64,000 bases of DNA. Origin: Stentor coeruleus (taxonomy: Eukaryota > Ciliophora > Heterotrichea > Heterotrichida > Stentoridae). The stretch covers positions 1 through 64,000 of the forward strand of contig MPUH01000146.1 in NCBI GenBank assembly GCA_001970955.1, read 5' to 3'. Shown in pieces: positions 1 through 11,119 of the stretch (its first letter is position 1; each line of letters starts with the position of its first letter). The translations under genes were made by a program, and so were the position numbers. The notes below the pieces were generated by a model, which worked only from the letters and a program-made list of their open reading frames with translations, had not been told where the DNA came from and searched no databases.

Positions 1-2251
1 AGGGAATCTATTAATCATAATTTCTCTAAGTATCGGCATTGAAGGAAGACCTTTAAAAGTTACGATTCTAATCGCACTCTCAACTGTATCAATTAAAGTC
101 TCATATTCTATTTCATTTATCAAACCATTCTCATATATCTTTTCAACAATTTTCCTCTGATAATACAACAAAGCTTTACAACTTCTTTTAGTTTGAACTT
201 CAGATAATATTTCAGGATAAGAGTCAATAATATAAACTCTAAGAAATTCTTGTGCCTTATCCATTTCCTCTTCAGCTTCTTTAATAATTTCTTCAAACAC
301 CGATTTATCAATATCAATTTCCATTTTATCTATAAGTTCTTCAGTCTCTTTGTGATACTTAATAAAATTATGAGCAACATCATAAGCTTTAAAATATTTT
401 AATATAAAATCAATATAAAATTTCTATCTTTAAATAAGCTTGTATAATTTTCTTATATAAAAACCTTCTAAATAATTTTCCTATACATGATATTCCTGAT
501 AATTTTGAATAAGTTTTAATTATAGATTGTTTATAGATAATATTTTGAACTAAATCCCAATCATTCATTTTATAAGTATCTTTATCCAAAGATACATTGC
601 ATGAATTCATAAGTATTAATGAAGATTCTCCATTACACATACCTGTTTCAAAAGCATGCCAATAAAGTCCTCTTAGGGTATTAAAATATCTTCTACGCAT
701 TTCTGTTTTTAAAGTTTCACGGGTTATTGTAAATTGTGAAGTAAAGTTTCTTAATAATTCTTTTGCTTCATGAGTATGAGATTTATGAAGCATTTTATTA
801 CCTTTTTTTGATTTTTTAAGGATACTTTTTACTAATTGTGATGGACCAGCGAGCTTTAAAACGTTATCCCAATGTATAAGTTTAAGATCTTTATTACTTT
901 GAAGCTCTTCTATTTTCTTTTCAAATTCCTCGACGATTGCTTTTGTTACACCAGCTAACATGTTTTCTTGAACGTCGTTGATTTCTTCTAGACGTAAAAA
1001 ATTTATGATAAATTTGAAGCAAAATGGACTTATAAGTAAAGATAACCAGGATGTGCCGATTACTAAGTAAATTGTAATAACTTTGAATTTTTCTTCATCG
1101 AAATTAGTATCGTTCAGGATGATAAAAGCTAAAAGGCAATTTGTAATTCCTCTTATATTAGCAAAAATGCAAGTGACCGTATCTTTAAACCCAATACCAT
1201 ATCCAAAATACATCAGCAATGGTACATGCACAATAATCCCTAAAGCTCTAATTATATACGAAATCAAAAACACTATAACAATACAAGCATAATCTAAACT
1301 CTTAAGTTCATCATTCTCATAAACACTATAATTAGCCATAGCAATCCCTGATGCAATATAAAATATAGCTTCAACATCTTTAGCTAAAACTTCAATAAAT
1401 TTTTTCATCTCTTCTTGTATATCACTACTTATAATCGTCCCACCATAAGCAGAAATATACAATCCATAAACTAAAATCCCAACAGGTCCTGAAACTTTGA
1501 TTGAAGTAGAAAAACAAGTAAAAAATAGCAAATAAGCAACAGATAATATAAATGTAGTCTCAATATGTAAATCATTAAGTATTCTTTTAACAGCAATAGA
1601 CATACAAATTGCAAATAAGAGTCCAATAATTATCCCACCTAATGTAAGTCTAAATATGAATGCTATACTTTCAGGTAAATTAGGGGAATCGTTTATTATA
1701 TTGAGAATAACTTCAAAAATTACGAGGGCTGTTGCTTGATTGAAAAGTGTTTCACCAAATATTAAAGCTTCAAGTCGATCAGGGGCGAATATTTCTTTAA
1801 GAACTGAATTAGTAGCTAAATGATCTGTGAATGTTAAAAGAAGACCAAGAATTATGAGCTTGTCCCAAGAAAAGTCATAACCAAGGATGTACTTGAGACA
1901 TAATCCCATTATTCCTGCATTAAGCATGGTTAATGTTGTAGAAAGTGAAATAATTTGCCAGAATTCTTTTTGAATAGAATACCAATTCACAGCTAGCGTT
2001 GATTCTAAGATTAAAATTGGTAAAACAATCGAAAACACAACATCTAAATCAATATTTGGAATAAGCTCAACTGTTTCTTTAAGAATTTCCAAATGCGGTC
2101 CTATAACTCTTAAAATGAATCCTAAAGCAAGTGCAAGAACACCAATATGAACTTTCACCAGGCGCTTTATTTCACGTACTATGATAAGCAATAGTAAACT
2201 GATGAAGATGTAAAATACTATATAAGCTGAATGATGTAGAGTCACTGACAT
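1..2251 (-). CDS. CPA1-family Na+/H+ antiporter (SLC9/NHE or SOS1-like), 3' end outside window
   Basis: A multi-pass membrane exchanger expected to swap cytosolic H+ for Na+. The first 420 residues hold about twelve hydrophobic helices. The TM5-like motif is at residues 139-146 (LTFTDHLA, Asp143) and the TM6-like motif at 166-176 (GETLFNQATAL), where family members normally read GESLxND; here the Asp is Gln172. A long cytosolic helical tail follows. The frame closes at 406-408 unless a 16-nt GC-AG intron (424-439) is removed. Splicing it restores an open frame to base 1, with a tail rich in E, K and I that includes ALLYYQRKIVEKIYENGLI. 745 codons are visible and no stop is reached. The start is the first Met, just before the first hydrophobic helix. 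Whether it belongs to the sperm-NHE or SOS1 branch cannot be told from this fragment. Family is confident; transport activity is less certain because of Gln172. Confidence 0.82.
424..439 (-). other. candidate 16-nt GC-AG intron
   Basis: Minus-strand sequence GCTTATTTAAAGATAG. Removing it joins the antiporter frame (ending at a TGA just downstream) to an open helical tail. The 3' end (TAG) and the A six bases from the end match the other introns here, but the donor is GC, not GT. No GT donor at 15 or 16 nt is available. An assembly indel is the alternative. Confidence 0.5.
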
Positions 2252-2879
2252 ATTTGTAATAAAATACTAATAGATAGGCTATTTGCTATCTATATGATTT
2301 AAGTTGCTCTATGGTTATTTGTATTATTTAAATATGATATTAGAAATATATAATTAAAAAGCATTTGATCATTTTTAAGTATTTTTAAAAGACTAGATTG
2401 ACATTTGATATAGTTTGTAAGGTTTTATTTTAAGGTGTGTAAGATAATAAATTCAAGGAATTTTTTTTTACAAAATAATATACTAAACTTGTCTTATTAA
2501 TAATATAGTTGTGTACTTTTGAAGCATAGGTTTATATGAAATTGCTATTGTTTTTATAAGTAAACTAAGGTGTAAATTATTGATAAAAAGTGAAATTTTA
2601 ATTATTTAGAGTAGTTATATGATTTGGTGAGATTAATTTAAGATTTTTAAATAGCATTTTACTTGGGTCTGATTATATCTTCTTTTAACACTCAATATTA
2701 GCTTTAATATACAGCTTATAGCTTCATCTTAGATTATAATATCTTATATAATTTGTGTAGAAAAATGACTATGATGTAACTAAAGAATATAAAACCATAA
2801 GATCAATATTCCCACCAAATTGCATATAAAATATTTTTCCAAACCTATTAAACTCATAAAAGCAAAAAAAAATCTCATA
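2252..2879. other. intergenic, no gene seen
   Basis: AT-rich with stops in all frames. The left part is G>C on the plus strand, as expected upstream of the minus-strand antiporter. The last 100 bases turn C>G, as expected downstream of the minus-strand DHHC gene. Confidence 0.6.
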
Positions 2880-3674
2880 TTACAAATTGTCTTTATTAGC
2901 ATACATAACACTACTATCCCTATCTTTAATATAAGATAAACTGTTTTCTTCATTATGAAGCCGAGGTATTACCTCTGTATTTCTCTTCAAACGTAAACTT
3001 ATATACTCATAAGTTGTTATATTCTTCTTAATCAAAGTTACATGAAAAAATATCAAATACCCATTTGCCGCTATAACCAAAATACTTTTCACTAACAAAG
3101 CAACAATAGGTATATCCAAATAGCTTAAATCCCAATACTTATGAAAGAAAAAAACCATACAAACACTAGCCAAAAACACTTCAAAGACTTCTAAAGCTAA
3201 AATAAGCTTTATAAAATCATGGTAATTTCTTTCTCCCACACAATTATTCACAAATTTACAATGATGATCAAATATAGAAGTACACCTATTACATCTCATA
3301 CAATGTTTACTTCTTATACTACTAACAGGTGATTTACAAAAATTACAATATCTTGTTGTCTTATTTTCAAGCTCATCTCTAAGTCTATATAATTTTTACT
3401 CAGGGTCAATTGTACTTCGAAAATCAATAACTAAAGGGTCTGTTGGGTCTGAATATGTTAGTTTTATTGCATAAAATATCAAAGCAGTAATGGTTATGAT
3501 GAAAAATACTATGATGAGGATTTGACCTAAAAGTTCGAATTCAGGGAAAACTTGGAGGAAAAGTATGAGAATTGCCCCGGCAAATATGAGATAACTGATT
3601 GATTGATAAATGTTCCATGGACATTGACAACCAGATTTACGTATGGGAATTGATAGCTCGATAATGTCGGCCAT
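2880..3674 (-). CDS. DHHC-type protein S-palmitoyltransferase, one 15-nt intron
   Basis: Transfers palmitate to cysteines of membrane-associated proteins, probably at Golgi or plasma membrane. The spliced protein is 259 aa. Two TM helices occupy about residues 25-80, followed by a cysteine-rich domain with paired CxxC/HC ligands and the catalytic stretch FDHHCKFVNNCVGERNYHDF. Two more TM helices follow, then a TTYE sequence matching the family's TTxE motif. This four-TM layout is standard. Splicing the intron at 3385-3399 is needed to restore the first zinc-binding cysteines (RYCNFCKSPVSS). Unusually, the usual Pro-Trp after DHHC is Lys-Phe; the catalytic Cys and downstream NNCVG remain. A second DHHC gene lies at 57.6-58.6 kb and keeps Pro-Trp. 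The substrate is unknown. Confidence 0.93.
3385..3399 (-). other. 15-nt intron in DHHC gene
   Basis: GTAAAAATTATATAG on the minus strand; the TAA in it would end the frame. Removal joins the TM half to the zinc-binding DHHC half in frame. Confidence 0.95.
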
Positions 3675-5894
3675 GATAGTTTTTATTTGTTGTGATTAAG
3701 GTGGGATCATGATTTTTGTTTGAGAGAAAGTAAGATTTTTTTGGTTTTAGTTTTAGAGGAAATGTAGGCAGGATTTTATTAGGTAAAGTGAGATTATATG
3801 CTTTATGGAAGTTGGGGATTTAATAAATTGTTGTGGGGAATAGGATTAGATTATAGTGAAGGTAAAGGTACGCTGATAGTAGGAATTTGCCGATAGGGTA
3901 TAGAAAGGAAAGGGAATTGGATTTTATAGGGTTTGGAAGATGAATGAATGATAAGAGAAAAAATCAATTTAATTATTGGAATGGATTTTTTTGAATTATT
4001 AGATAAATTAAAATTATTGAAATGAAGGATGCTAATTTTTATGAATTATTGTGTAAGATTTTTGATTGGGTTTAGAAGTTTTTTATTGAGATGCATATAT
4101 AATTAAATATTTTTTTATATAAGCAAGATTAAAAGTATAATCAAATAATAGTATTTAAATTAAAGTAGAAAACCTATATAGTAATAGCTGAAAATACTAA
4201 TATTTAGATGGAAAGTATAAAATTTGATTATATATATGGAGTGCCCATATCAAGATAATAAATTGCATGCTATTATTATCACTTTCATGTCGCTTTATAC
4301 AGGAAATAGTATAATATGAATGTTTAGATAGAAGATTTTTATTAATAATAGTATTATTCCATAGAAAGGCAACTAATAACTCTTAAATATATTGAACTGC
4401 CGATGAAGATAAAAGATAATTAATTTCCAGCTTCAGAATATACATTTGACATACCAAGAAATCAGTTATCATTTTAATACCAATTACACAACTATTTTTA
4501 AATCTTCTCAAGTAAAAAAAATTTATCCCACTTAAAAAGGAAAAAACAAAGCAAGCATTGATTAAATACATTGATGCATTTTTTCAATAATTTCTATTCC
4601 AGGAGTAAACAACTATAAATAACTCAAAAAATTCTTTCGCCAACTGTATCAAAATTAAAAAAAGTTTATTGAAAGATTCAAATATAAAAAGAGAGAAAAA
4701 TATATAAAATTTCAAGATAATAAATTGATGGGAAAGAACAAATATTGTTAATCACCTGCATATCAAATCATATAAAGAAAGCATAAGAAATTAAAATTAG
4801 TAGAGAAATCAATCAATTACAAACATTAATATAATAATAGGTTTGTCTATTTATCTGGAAACAAAAGAATACTTGTATATAAAAGAACCTAATTTAAATA
4901 GAAAATTTTATTTTATTAATGGCTTTCTTTACTTAATCAAACTTAAAGCAGGAAGGAATATTTTAAGTTAATTTTTATCAGATGAAAAATAAATTCCTAT
5001 AATTTCATTAGCTGAAGGTATTAACTATCTTGAGTAGTATAAAAGATATTTCTTATCAAATAGAGATTATTTCAACACAAATTATTTTAGATAAAACCAA
5101 AAACAAACTTCTAAAAAATCAAAGATTGCAAAAAAGTTCAATAACTAAATATTTCTTTATAATAACTTAGATTTTTAGGAAGCAAATTGTACACTGACCA
5201 AACTAAAAATCTAATAAAAATCAGCAAGTAATTTACTAAAACCATATAAAAATGCAACCTCTCCATAACTATTCTTTTGATATTACTCTCAAACAATAAC
5301 TATTCTTAATATATCTTATATTTTCTTTATATCCCAATAAACTACTACAACATTCCTATGAATATTTACTTAAATAACTAGTCTATCATTTCTCTACAAA
5401 TTTGCTATTGTTTATATTCAAATTTTTTTTCTTTCAAAGCATGAAATTTATCAATCCTTGGTACTACTACTTAAACCTATATATCAAAACTTATAATATA
5501 GCCAAAGCTTAGAAGATAAATTATTATTATATTTAAACCTATCCGATCTTAATCAAAAAAATGTTATAATTAATACATACTAATCTTCTGCATTGAATTA
5601 CTTATATCAAACTATCCAATAAAGTTTTTAAATACATATAATCTACCTTTATTAGAAAAAACGAACCATTTTATTAATATAAACAAATATGCTACACTAA
5701 GTCAAAAAAATATGCTTTCATTCAAATACTAAAATTCATTTTATTTGGCCAGAAAATTTGGAAAATAGTTTGATAGAATATATAAATTTTTAGATAGAAG
5801 GAAATTTTATAAGGTTTAAAGAAGATAATAGATCATGCTTATATTAATTATTATATACATAAAAAGTTTAAAAGAAATTTTATTACTATTTCAA
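3675..5894. other. long intergenic region, no convincing gene
   Basis: 2.2 kb of AT-rich DNA. 3675-4080 is strongly G>C on the plus strand (5' flank of the minus-strand DHHC gene). 5200-5560 is C>G (3' flank of the minus-strand zinc-finger gene). The middle is neutral. A 62-codon minus-strand frame at 4383-4571 has no recognisable features. No RNA gene was recognised. Confidence 0.55.
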
Positions 5895-6410
5895 CTATAT
5901 CAGCCTAGGCAAAGTGACTGAAAATTGTGGCCCTGATAATTCAGGAAGAAAAATAATGCTTTCTGAAGGTTTTATATAAAAATCCTTTGACTCCCTTGCG
6001 AACTGTTTCAAAAATTGTGTTAGCTAAATAACTTTTACCTTTAACTCTTTGAATTCATTTTGCTTACGCAATCGAACATTGAATTCTTGATGCAATTTTT
6101 TATGATTAGACAGCTGGCTGCTTTGTCTAAATATCTTCCCACACAATGGTTCTTTGCATACATAAGGCTTAGCAAGTGTATGAGTGTAAGCATGTTCTTG
6201 TAAATTTTGTTTGGACGAAAGATATTTGCCGCATTTTCTACATCGAAAACGCTTTATTTTACAATGATTTGACTCGTAATGACGTCTCAGGTTGTATTTA
6301 TTACTATAACTCTTAGTGCATCCTGAAACTTTGCATTTGTATAGGTCTGAGTTTGTGGACATTAATCCTAGCTCGTATAATATTAAAATTTTTTTGTTAG
6401 GATAATGCAA
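5895..6410 (-). CDS. C2H2 zinc-finger protein, three fingers, one 15-nt intron
   Basis: Probably a nucleic-acid-binding nuclear protein. Three successive TFIIIA-like fingers are visible: C-x4-C-x12-H-x4-H beginning YKCKVSGC, C-x2-C-x12-H-x3-H beginning FRCRKC, and C-x4-C-x12-H-x3-H beginning YVCKEPLC. Linkers are short. The apparent stop at 6024-6026 is the 3' AG of an intron (6024-6038). Splicing adds 42 residues ending LPRLI and gives 166 aa from the upstream Met. The true start may be Met17 (codon at 6360-6362), which directly precedes the first finger. The two CxxxxC fingers resemble TFIIIA-type fingers, but three fingers are too few for TFIIIA itself. The target is unknown. Confidence 0.85.
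6024..6038 (-). other. 15-nt intron in C2H2 gene
   Basis: GTAAAAGTTATTTAG on the minus strand, with A at position 10 as in the other introns. It adds a 42-residue C-terminal exon. Confidence 0.85.
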
Positions 6411-6740
6411 ATTTTATACAATAAGAACCAGTGAGAAGGTTTTAAAATTAGAACAATCACGATCTTGGAGTATTGATACCGAATATCACTTTCGAAAAAT
6501 TTAAACAGAGAAAAAAATCCTATTCTAACCTAGGAAGCTTATATTTTTATGAAAAAAGAGACAAATTTTCTATAAAACAATATGAACTAAATGATTATTT
6601 TTTGTGGAAAAATGCAAATATTAAATTTCTCACAAAGCTATACAGATAATTATAATCGATTTACTTACCGATTTACTAATATAAAACCTTTAAGGGATAG
6701 TAAATGTTAAAAGTCTAAAAACTCAAGATTTAATTGTTAT
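6411..6740. other. intergenic, no gene seen
   Basis: Short AT-rich spacer between the zinc-finger start and the methyltransferase stop, both minus strand. No RNA gene or regulatory element was recognised. Confidence 0.6.
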
Positions 6741-7967
6741 TCAATTATTGGGTGAAATTTTTTCCATAAGGGCTATAAAAAACCCTGAAAATCTCAAAGG
6801 GGAAAACACTTGGGTTAAATTCATTGGACTGCTCCGTTCTCCTATATAAAACTCTTGTTCTAACAATCTTAAAGGTAGTTTACTTAAAGCCCATTGAATA
6901 TTTTCTTGATTTTCTATATAAACTTAACCTTCTTCAGAAACTGTGCAAGTTGAATATAAAAGTTTCCCTCCAACCTTAAGTACTTTACTTGCAGTGTCTA
7001 AAAATGCTCTTTGATAAACAGCAGTTTCTATTATTTTAGTCTCTTGAAACGACAATCTTGGCCTTTGTCCCAATCCAGTACAAGGAGCATCTAAAAGCAC
7101 CTTATCAAAAACTTCATATCCAAAACGTTCAACAGCCTTAGTTGCATCAATTTTCACAGCTTCAACACTTGAGATTCCCCATTCTTTAATATGCTCTAAG
7201 TTTAAATTACTTTTAAGATTGTTTAAACGGGAATTTGACTTGTCTGTAGCAATAATTTTCCCTGAATCCTTCATAAAACAAGCTAAATGTGATGTTTTAC
7301 CACCAGGAGCGGCACACATATCTAAAACTATATCAGAAGGTAAAGGCTAAATATAAGTCACTTTAAGTATATGACAAACTATAATACTACCAAGATTCTG
7401 TGGATAAAAAATCTGAGGATTAAGTAAAGAGAAATCAGGCATTGAATATAAAAATCCTGTCATTTCTACAGCAATTCCTTTGTTTTCTTTAAAAATGTTT
7501 TTTCTAGACTTCCTTGTTGTCCCATTTCCTACAAAAGTTCCCTCACAGACTGAGTCTAAAGGGATTTTTGATCCTCTAGTAAATGTGTTTTTAACTGCGA
7601 AAATACTAACTTCTTCACCTTCAAGAACTGAATATTAATTACAATTGTCATTTGAACCTAATACACCTGGACAGTATATTAAAGATCCTCTTAGAATTGC
7701 TTCACCACATTTATGATCGACGTATAGTGTTTTTGATAATAATGGTCTTGCATATGGTCCTTCTGAGGATATGCAAATAACATCGTATAATTGTGGATGA
7801 AGATTTAGTTGAAGATGCTGGTAAAGATTTTGAAGTAAGAGAAGTGCTTCTTGTGGGGTGATTTTTAAGGTGTTTATTCGGATTGTTGAAACTTGAGGTG
7901 GGGATTTTATTATGGAAAGACCTTCTTGTGAGTATTTTTGTATGAAGTAATCTTCCATAATACACAA
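6741..7967 (-). CDS. NSUN6: NSUN6-like RNA cytosine-5 methyltransferase with PUA domain, three 15-nt introns
   Basis: SAM-dependent enzyme forming m5C in RNA. In animals NSUN6 modifies C72 of tRNA-Cys and tRNA-Thr and some mRNAs. The spliced protein is 393 aa. An N-terminal NOL1-type region is followed by a PUA domain (about 90-155, with CGEAILRGSLIYCPGVLGSN), then the Rossmann methyltransferase: SAM loop DMCAAPGGKTSHLA, motif IV LLDAPCTGLGQRP and motif VI STCTVSEE with the catalytic Cys. An inserted PUA plus GLGQRP points to NSUN6 rather than NSUN2 or NSUN5. All three introns (7628-7642, 7347-7361, 6914-6928) must be removed; each restores a conserved stretch. The start may be Met4 (MEDYF). 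It ends in TGA. Three introns in 1.2 kb is dense for this window. Confidence 0.93.
6914..6928 (-). other. 15-nt intron 3 of NSUN6-like gene
   Basis: GTTAAGTTTATATAG, minus strand, just after motif VI. Removal gives STCTVSEEENQENIQWAL. Confidence 0.95.
7347..7361 (-). other. 15-nt intron 2 of NSUN6-like gene
   Basis: GTGACTTATATTTAG, minus strand, phase 0, just before the SAM-binding loop. Removal gives CHILKPLPSDIVLDMCAAPG. Confidence 0.95.
7628..7642 (-). other. 15-nt intron 1 of NSUN6-like gene
   Basis: GTAATTAATATTCAG, minus strand, phase 1, inside the PUA domain. Removal gives SNDNFLEGEEVS. Confidence 0.95.
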
Positions 7968-8825
7968 TTTAGAAAGATAAGATGAGAAGAGGATGAGGAA
8001 AAAGGAATATTTTTTTTAAATTGTGTGGGGTTTGAGGCTTGGATTGAGATTGAAAGGTTGGAATTAATTGGGAGAATTTTTAATATTATTGGTGTGGTCT
8101 TTGAAGTTTTTTATGGTTAGAAAAAGGGTTTTTAAATATTAGGTTTAGGTTTTTATTTTTTTTATAATGCGGAGTTGTATCTTAAATAAATTTAGATTTT
8201 TTGGACTTATAATATTGGGAAACGAGGTTAGTTTGAATTAACAGGATAATGATAATGATTTTATCATGATTTATAAATAAAAAGTTTGATTATGTAAAAT
8301 CTATTATTTTTTAAATAAGGGATTAGCATAAGAATGATAGTAATTTTCGATAAGTATCAATGATATTTTATGCTAATTTTTTTATTTGAATTTCTGCTGT
8401 AAAAAAACTGAGGTTTTGAAATAAGGCAGAAAAAATGATCTTAGTTCTAGTTTGAACTATGTTTAATTTAAAGAATAAAATCTTGTTATCCTAAGTAAAA
8501 AGCATTTCTAATTTTTAATCGATTGAAATAAAATATATATTTCTAACAAAAGTTTGTATAAAGTTTTAATTTTAGCTAGTAAAATATATTATCTATAAAT
8601 AATAAAAATCCTACTTCATTATATAAAAATAAAAAAACTTTTGAACAATTGCACTAGTTTTGCTATAGAGTATATTATTTAGATAGAAATAATACTATTT
8701 TTAATCTACAAGTATTAGCCCAATCATACATGAATAATTTAATATTTTATTATTTATAGCATCAATATATGTAGGTTTGAAGGAGAACATAATTATAACA
8801 TACAAAATCATTTATTAATTATTGA
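7968..8825. other. intergenic, no gene seen
   Basis: 7980-8250 is G>C on the plus strand (upstream of the minus-strand NSUN6-like gene). The rest is AT-rich with short frames only. Confidence 0.6.
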
Positions 8826-9767
8826 TTACAGTAAATCCTGACTACTAAAAATAATTGAATTCTGTGAGTCGAAAATAATATTCGGAATTTTCTTAGTTGT
8901 CTTTGTACCAGTAAGCTTTGCTTTTTCAACATATTTCTTTATTTTTCCTTGTCCTTGTCCTTCTCTTGATCTTTCATTTTGATTCCTTATAGATTTGTTT
9001 TTTAATACAGGATTTAAAGCTTTTATATATAGTATCTTATTATTTTTACGCTCGAGCTCATTAACTCGCCGTTTGAGTTTTGATATTTCTATATTAAGTT
9101 TTCTCACTTCTTCCTGATGTTTTATAGCTTTAATTTTATCAGACTCAATCAATCTTTGTATTGTTTTTTTCAAACTATCAACCTCATCTTTGTTTGGAGA
9201 AACTCTTTTATTTCTATTCCTTTCTTGCATTTTCCTATTTTCTTCTACATCAATTTTTTTTTTCCTAGCAATTTCTTTCTCTTGTTTTTTTATTATCTCA
9301 TTTTTAACTATTATTTCTTTTTTAAGTTCAGATACTTTTTCTGCATCTAAGCTATTAGTATTGGTTTGAATATTAATGAAGCGATTTTTTAATGTTTTAA
9401 GCCTAGAAGTAGATAAGCTTCTAGTAATTGAACATAAATGACCTTGCCCCCTTTTTAAAAATCGTGCTTGTGGGGTGCTAATAGGATTCACGTTAATAGA
9501 ATTTCTGTTAGGAGAATCAAATGAAGGATTTTGTTGGAGTTTTTCTTCAAGGATTTGTTCGAATGGTTTTCCAATTGTCCTTACTGGGATATCATCATGA
9601 GGATTTGTATCTCTTGAACTTCTTACTGGGGATATTGAGGAATAATTGGAAGATGCAGGAGAACTTCGGACTGGAGAAATTTCAGGGTATATCGAGGCTA
9701 AATATCGTAAATAATTAGCCTGCATTTCTAAAAGCTTAACTTTTTCTATGCAGAAATCTTCATCCAT
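8826..9767 (-). CDS. coiled-coil protein of unknown function
   Basis: 313 aa, not recognised. The first 120 residues are Ser/Pro-rich with a repeated SPVRSS motif (about 32-37 and 46-51), probably disordered and phosphorylatable. Residues about 140-245 form a charged heptad-like helix (runs of E, K, I, L; QRLIESDKIKAIKHQEEVRK), predicted as a coiled coil. The C-terminal tail is basic and ends SSQDLL. The window is rich in ciliary genes, so a cytoskeletal or basal-body role is conceivable, but nothing in the sequence proves it. Confidence 0.75.
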   Translation of the reverse strand: MDEDFCIEKVKLLEMQANYLRYLASIYPEISPVRSSPASSNYSSISPVRSSRDTNPHDDIPVRTIGKPFEQILEEKLQQNPSFDSPNRNSINVNPISTPQARFLKRGQGHLCSITRSLSTSRLKTLKNRFINIQTNTNSLDAEKVSELKKEIIVKNEIIKKQEKEIARKKKIDVEENRKMQERNRNKRVSPNKDEVDSLKKTIQRLIESDKIKAIKHQEEVRKLNIEISKLKRRVNELERKNNKILYIKALNPVLKNKSIRNQNERSREGQGQGKIKKYVEKAKLTGTKTTKKIPNIIFDSQNSIIFSSQDLL

Positions 9768-10048
9768 TTTGTATCGTTAAATTATAAATATTTGATAGTA
9801 TGGCAACTATGCTTAATTATCTAAGAAATATATAATAAAATTTACAAAATATTTATTTATATTAAAATTCACGTAACTTAAACAATGCCAAATTTTATGT
9901 TAATCTTGTAAGCATTTAATTATATAATTTTTTTTCAAGTTTCACTCAATAATACCCAGTCCTCTTTAAATCCTTAAACATTTTTTATCTCAAAAACAAT
10001 CCTTTCTATCTTAACCCAAAATTTACTACCCAAACTAAATTACAATAT

Positions 10049-11119
10049 TTAATTATCCATTGAATTCGTCAAAGCTACAATAATTACAGTAACATTATCC
10101 ATACTATTTCTCTCAAACGCAAGCTGCATAAGTTTCTTCGCAGCCACCGAGCATTTTTCCTCCATAGGTAATTCACTACTTTCCCTAAAGCTTTCCCAAA
10201 TACATTCCACAGCTTTGTTATTATCAATTCTATCAAATATTCCATCCGAACACATTAATATAAAATCATGTTCAGGTAAAATTCTAAAATTCTTAATCTC
10301 AGGAGTTGGTATAATAACATTAGCATTTCCCCCATATTGTGATAATTTAGCATAAATATCTCCAATAGTTCTTGATACTGATAATCTTCCTGGAAAAACT
10401 CTATATGGGCCAATAACAGCAGGAACAGAATTATAATTATTGCTTTGATAAACATAACCTCCTGCTTGAATAATTCTAGACATTTCAAGTTGTTCAAATG
10501 GTTTATGATCGCGGGATAAAGGGAAAATTTTACTTCCTTTGTTTGAACTTAATACCGCTCTTGAGTCACCAAGATTGGCTACATAGCATTTATCTTTGAT
10601 GATAAGACAGATTATCCCACAACTTCCAGAACGGTCAAAGTTATTTCTTTTCGCTTCTTCAAGGAACATATTTTCAGCTTTGATGAAAGCTCTCAGAATT
10701 ACGTTTTTTGGATCAGTGTGAAGGTCTGAGTCTTTAAGAATATATTCATGAAGGTTTTGTTTGAGGAATTCAGCACAACGAGATCCTCCATGACCATCAT
10801 AAAGCCCATAGAAATATATAGGACATCCTGGGTTACTAATATCACTTATGATAGAAATTTTGTCTTCATTATAATCTCTTTTAAGTCCTTTATCAGTTTC
10901 AGCGACACTTCCAATAATTAAGTCTCGGGTGTTGTTTATTTGCCTACCACTTTTGAAGTAAAAGTTTTTATTTACGTTGAAAGCTATTTTACCTTTTATC
11001 AGAAGAGGTAACTTTTCTCCTGCAGAACGATTTGGTGATGGGGTTACTAGAAGACTACGATTTTGAGGACTTGGAAGTGAAGTTCTTTCATGCATTGGCC
11101 TACGTGTATGAATTTTCAT
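10049..11119 (-). CDS. PP2C-type (PPM) serine/threonine phosphatase
   Basis: Metal-dependent (Mg/Mn) Ser/Thr protein phosphatase, 356 aa. A 60-residue basic N-terminal leader precedes the PPM fold. Visible motifs: RDYNED (81-86), the metal-binding DGHGG (108-112), GDSRAVL (184-190), SRDHKP (202-207) and the metal Asp in MCSDGIFD (289-296). All expected acidic metal ligands appear present, so it should be active. The start gives a leader with SPSP/TPSP sites that could be phosphorylated. There is no transmembrane segment or myristoylation signal. Confidence 0.95.
   Translation of the reverse strand: MKIHTRRPMHERTSLPSPQNRSLLVTPSPNRSAGEKLPLLIKGKIAFNVNKNFYFKSGRQINNTRDLIIGSVAETDKGLKRDYNEDKISIISDISNPGCPIYFYGLYDGHGGSRCAEFLKQNLHEYILKDSDLHTDPKNVILRAFIKAENMFLEEAKRNNFDRSGSCGIICLIIKDKCYVANLGDSRAVLSSNKGSKIFPLSRDHKPFEQLEMSRIIQAGGYVYQSNNYNSVPAVIGPYRVFPGRLSVSRTIGDIYAKLSQYGGNANVIIPTPEIKNFRILPEHDFILMCSDGIFDRIDNNKAVECIWESFRESSELPMEEKCSVAAKKLMQLAFERNSMDNVTVIIVALTNSMDN

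Noticed and set aside
455-467. A 13-nt GT-AG segment (GTTTTTATATAAG, minus strand) as the antiporter intron
   Set aside because: Its removal leads into a frame with immediate stops, and the length does not match the 15-16 nt class; the 16-nt GC-AG option fits better.
4383-4571. 62-codon minus-strand frame
   Set aside because: No domain, no flank skew and no splice partner; expected by chance in this composition.
4729-5281. A 184-codon stretch free of TGA that would be open if TAA and TAG coded Gln
   Set aside because: It contains roughly as many TAA and TAG triplets as random AT-rich DNA would, all conserved genes here use these as stops, and the translation shows no domain. Most likely chance.
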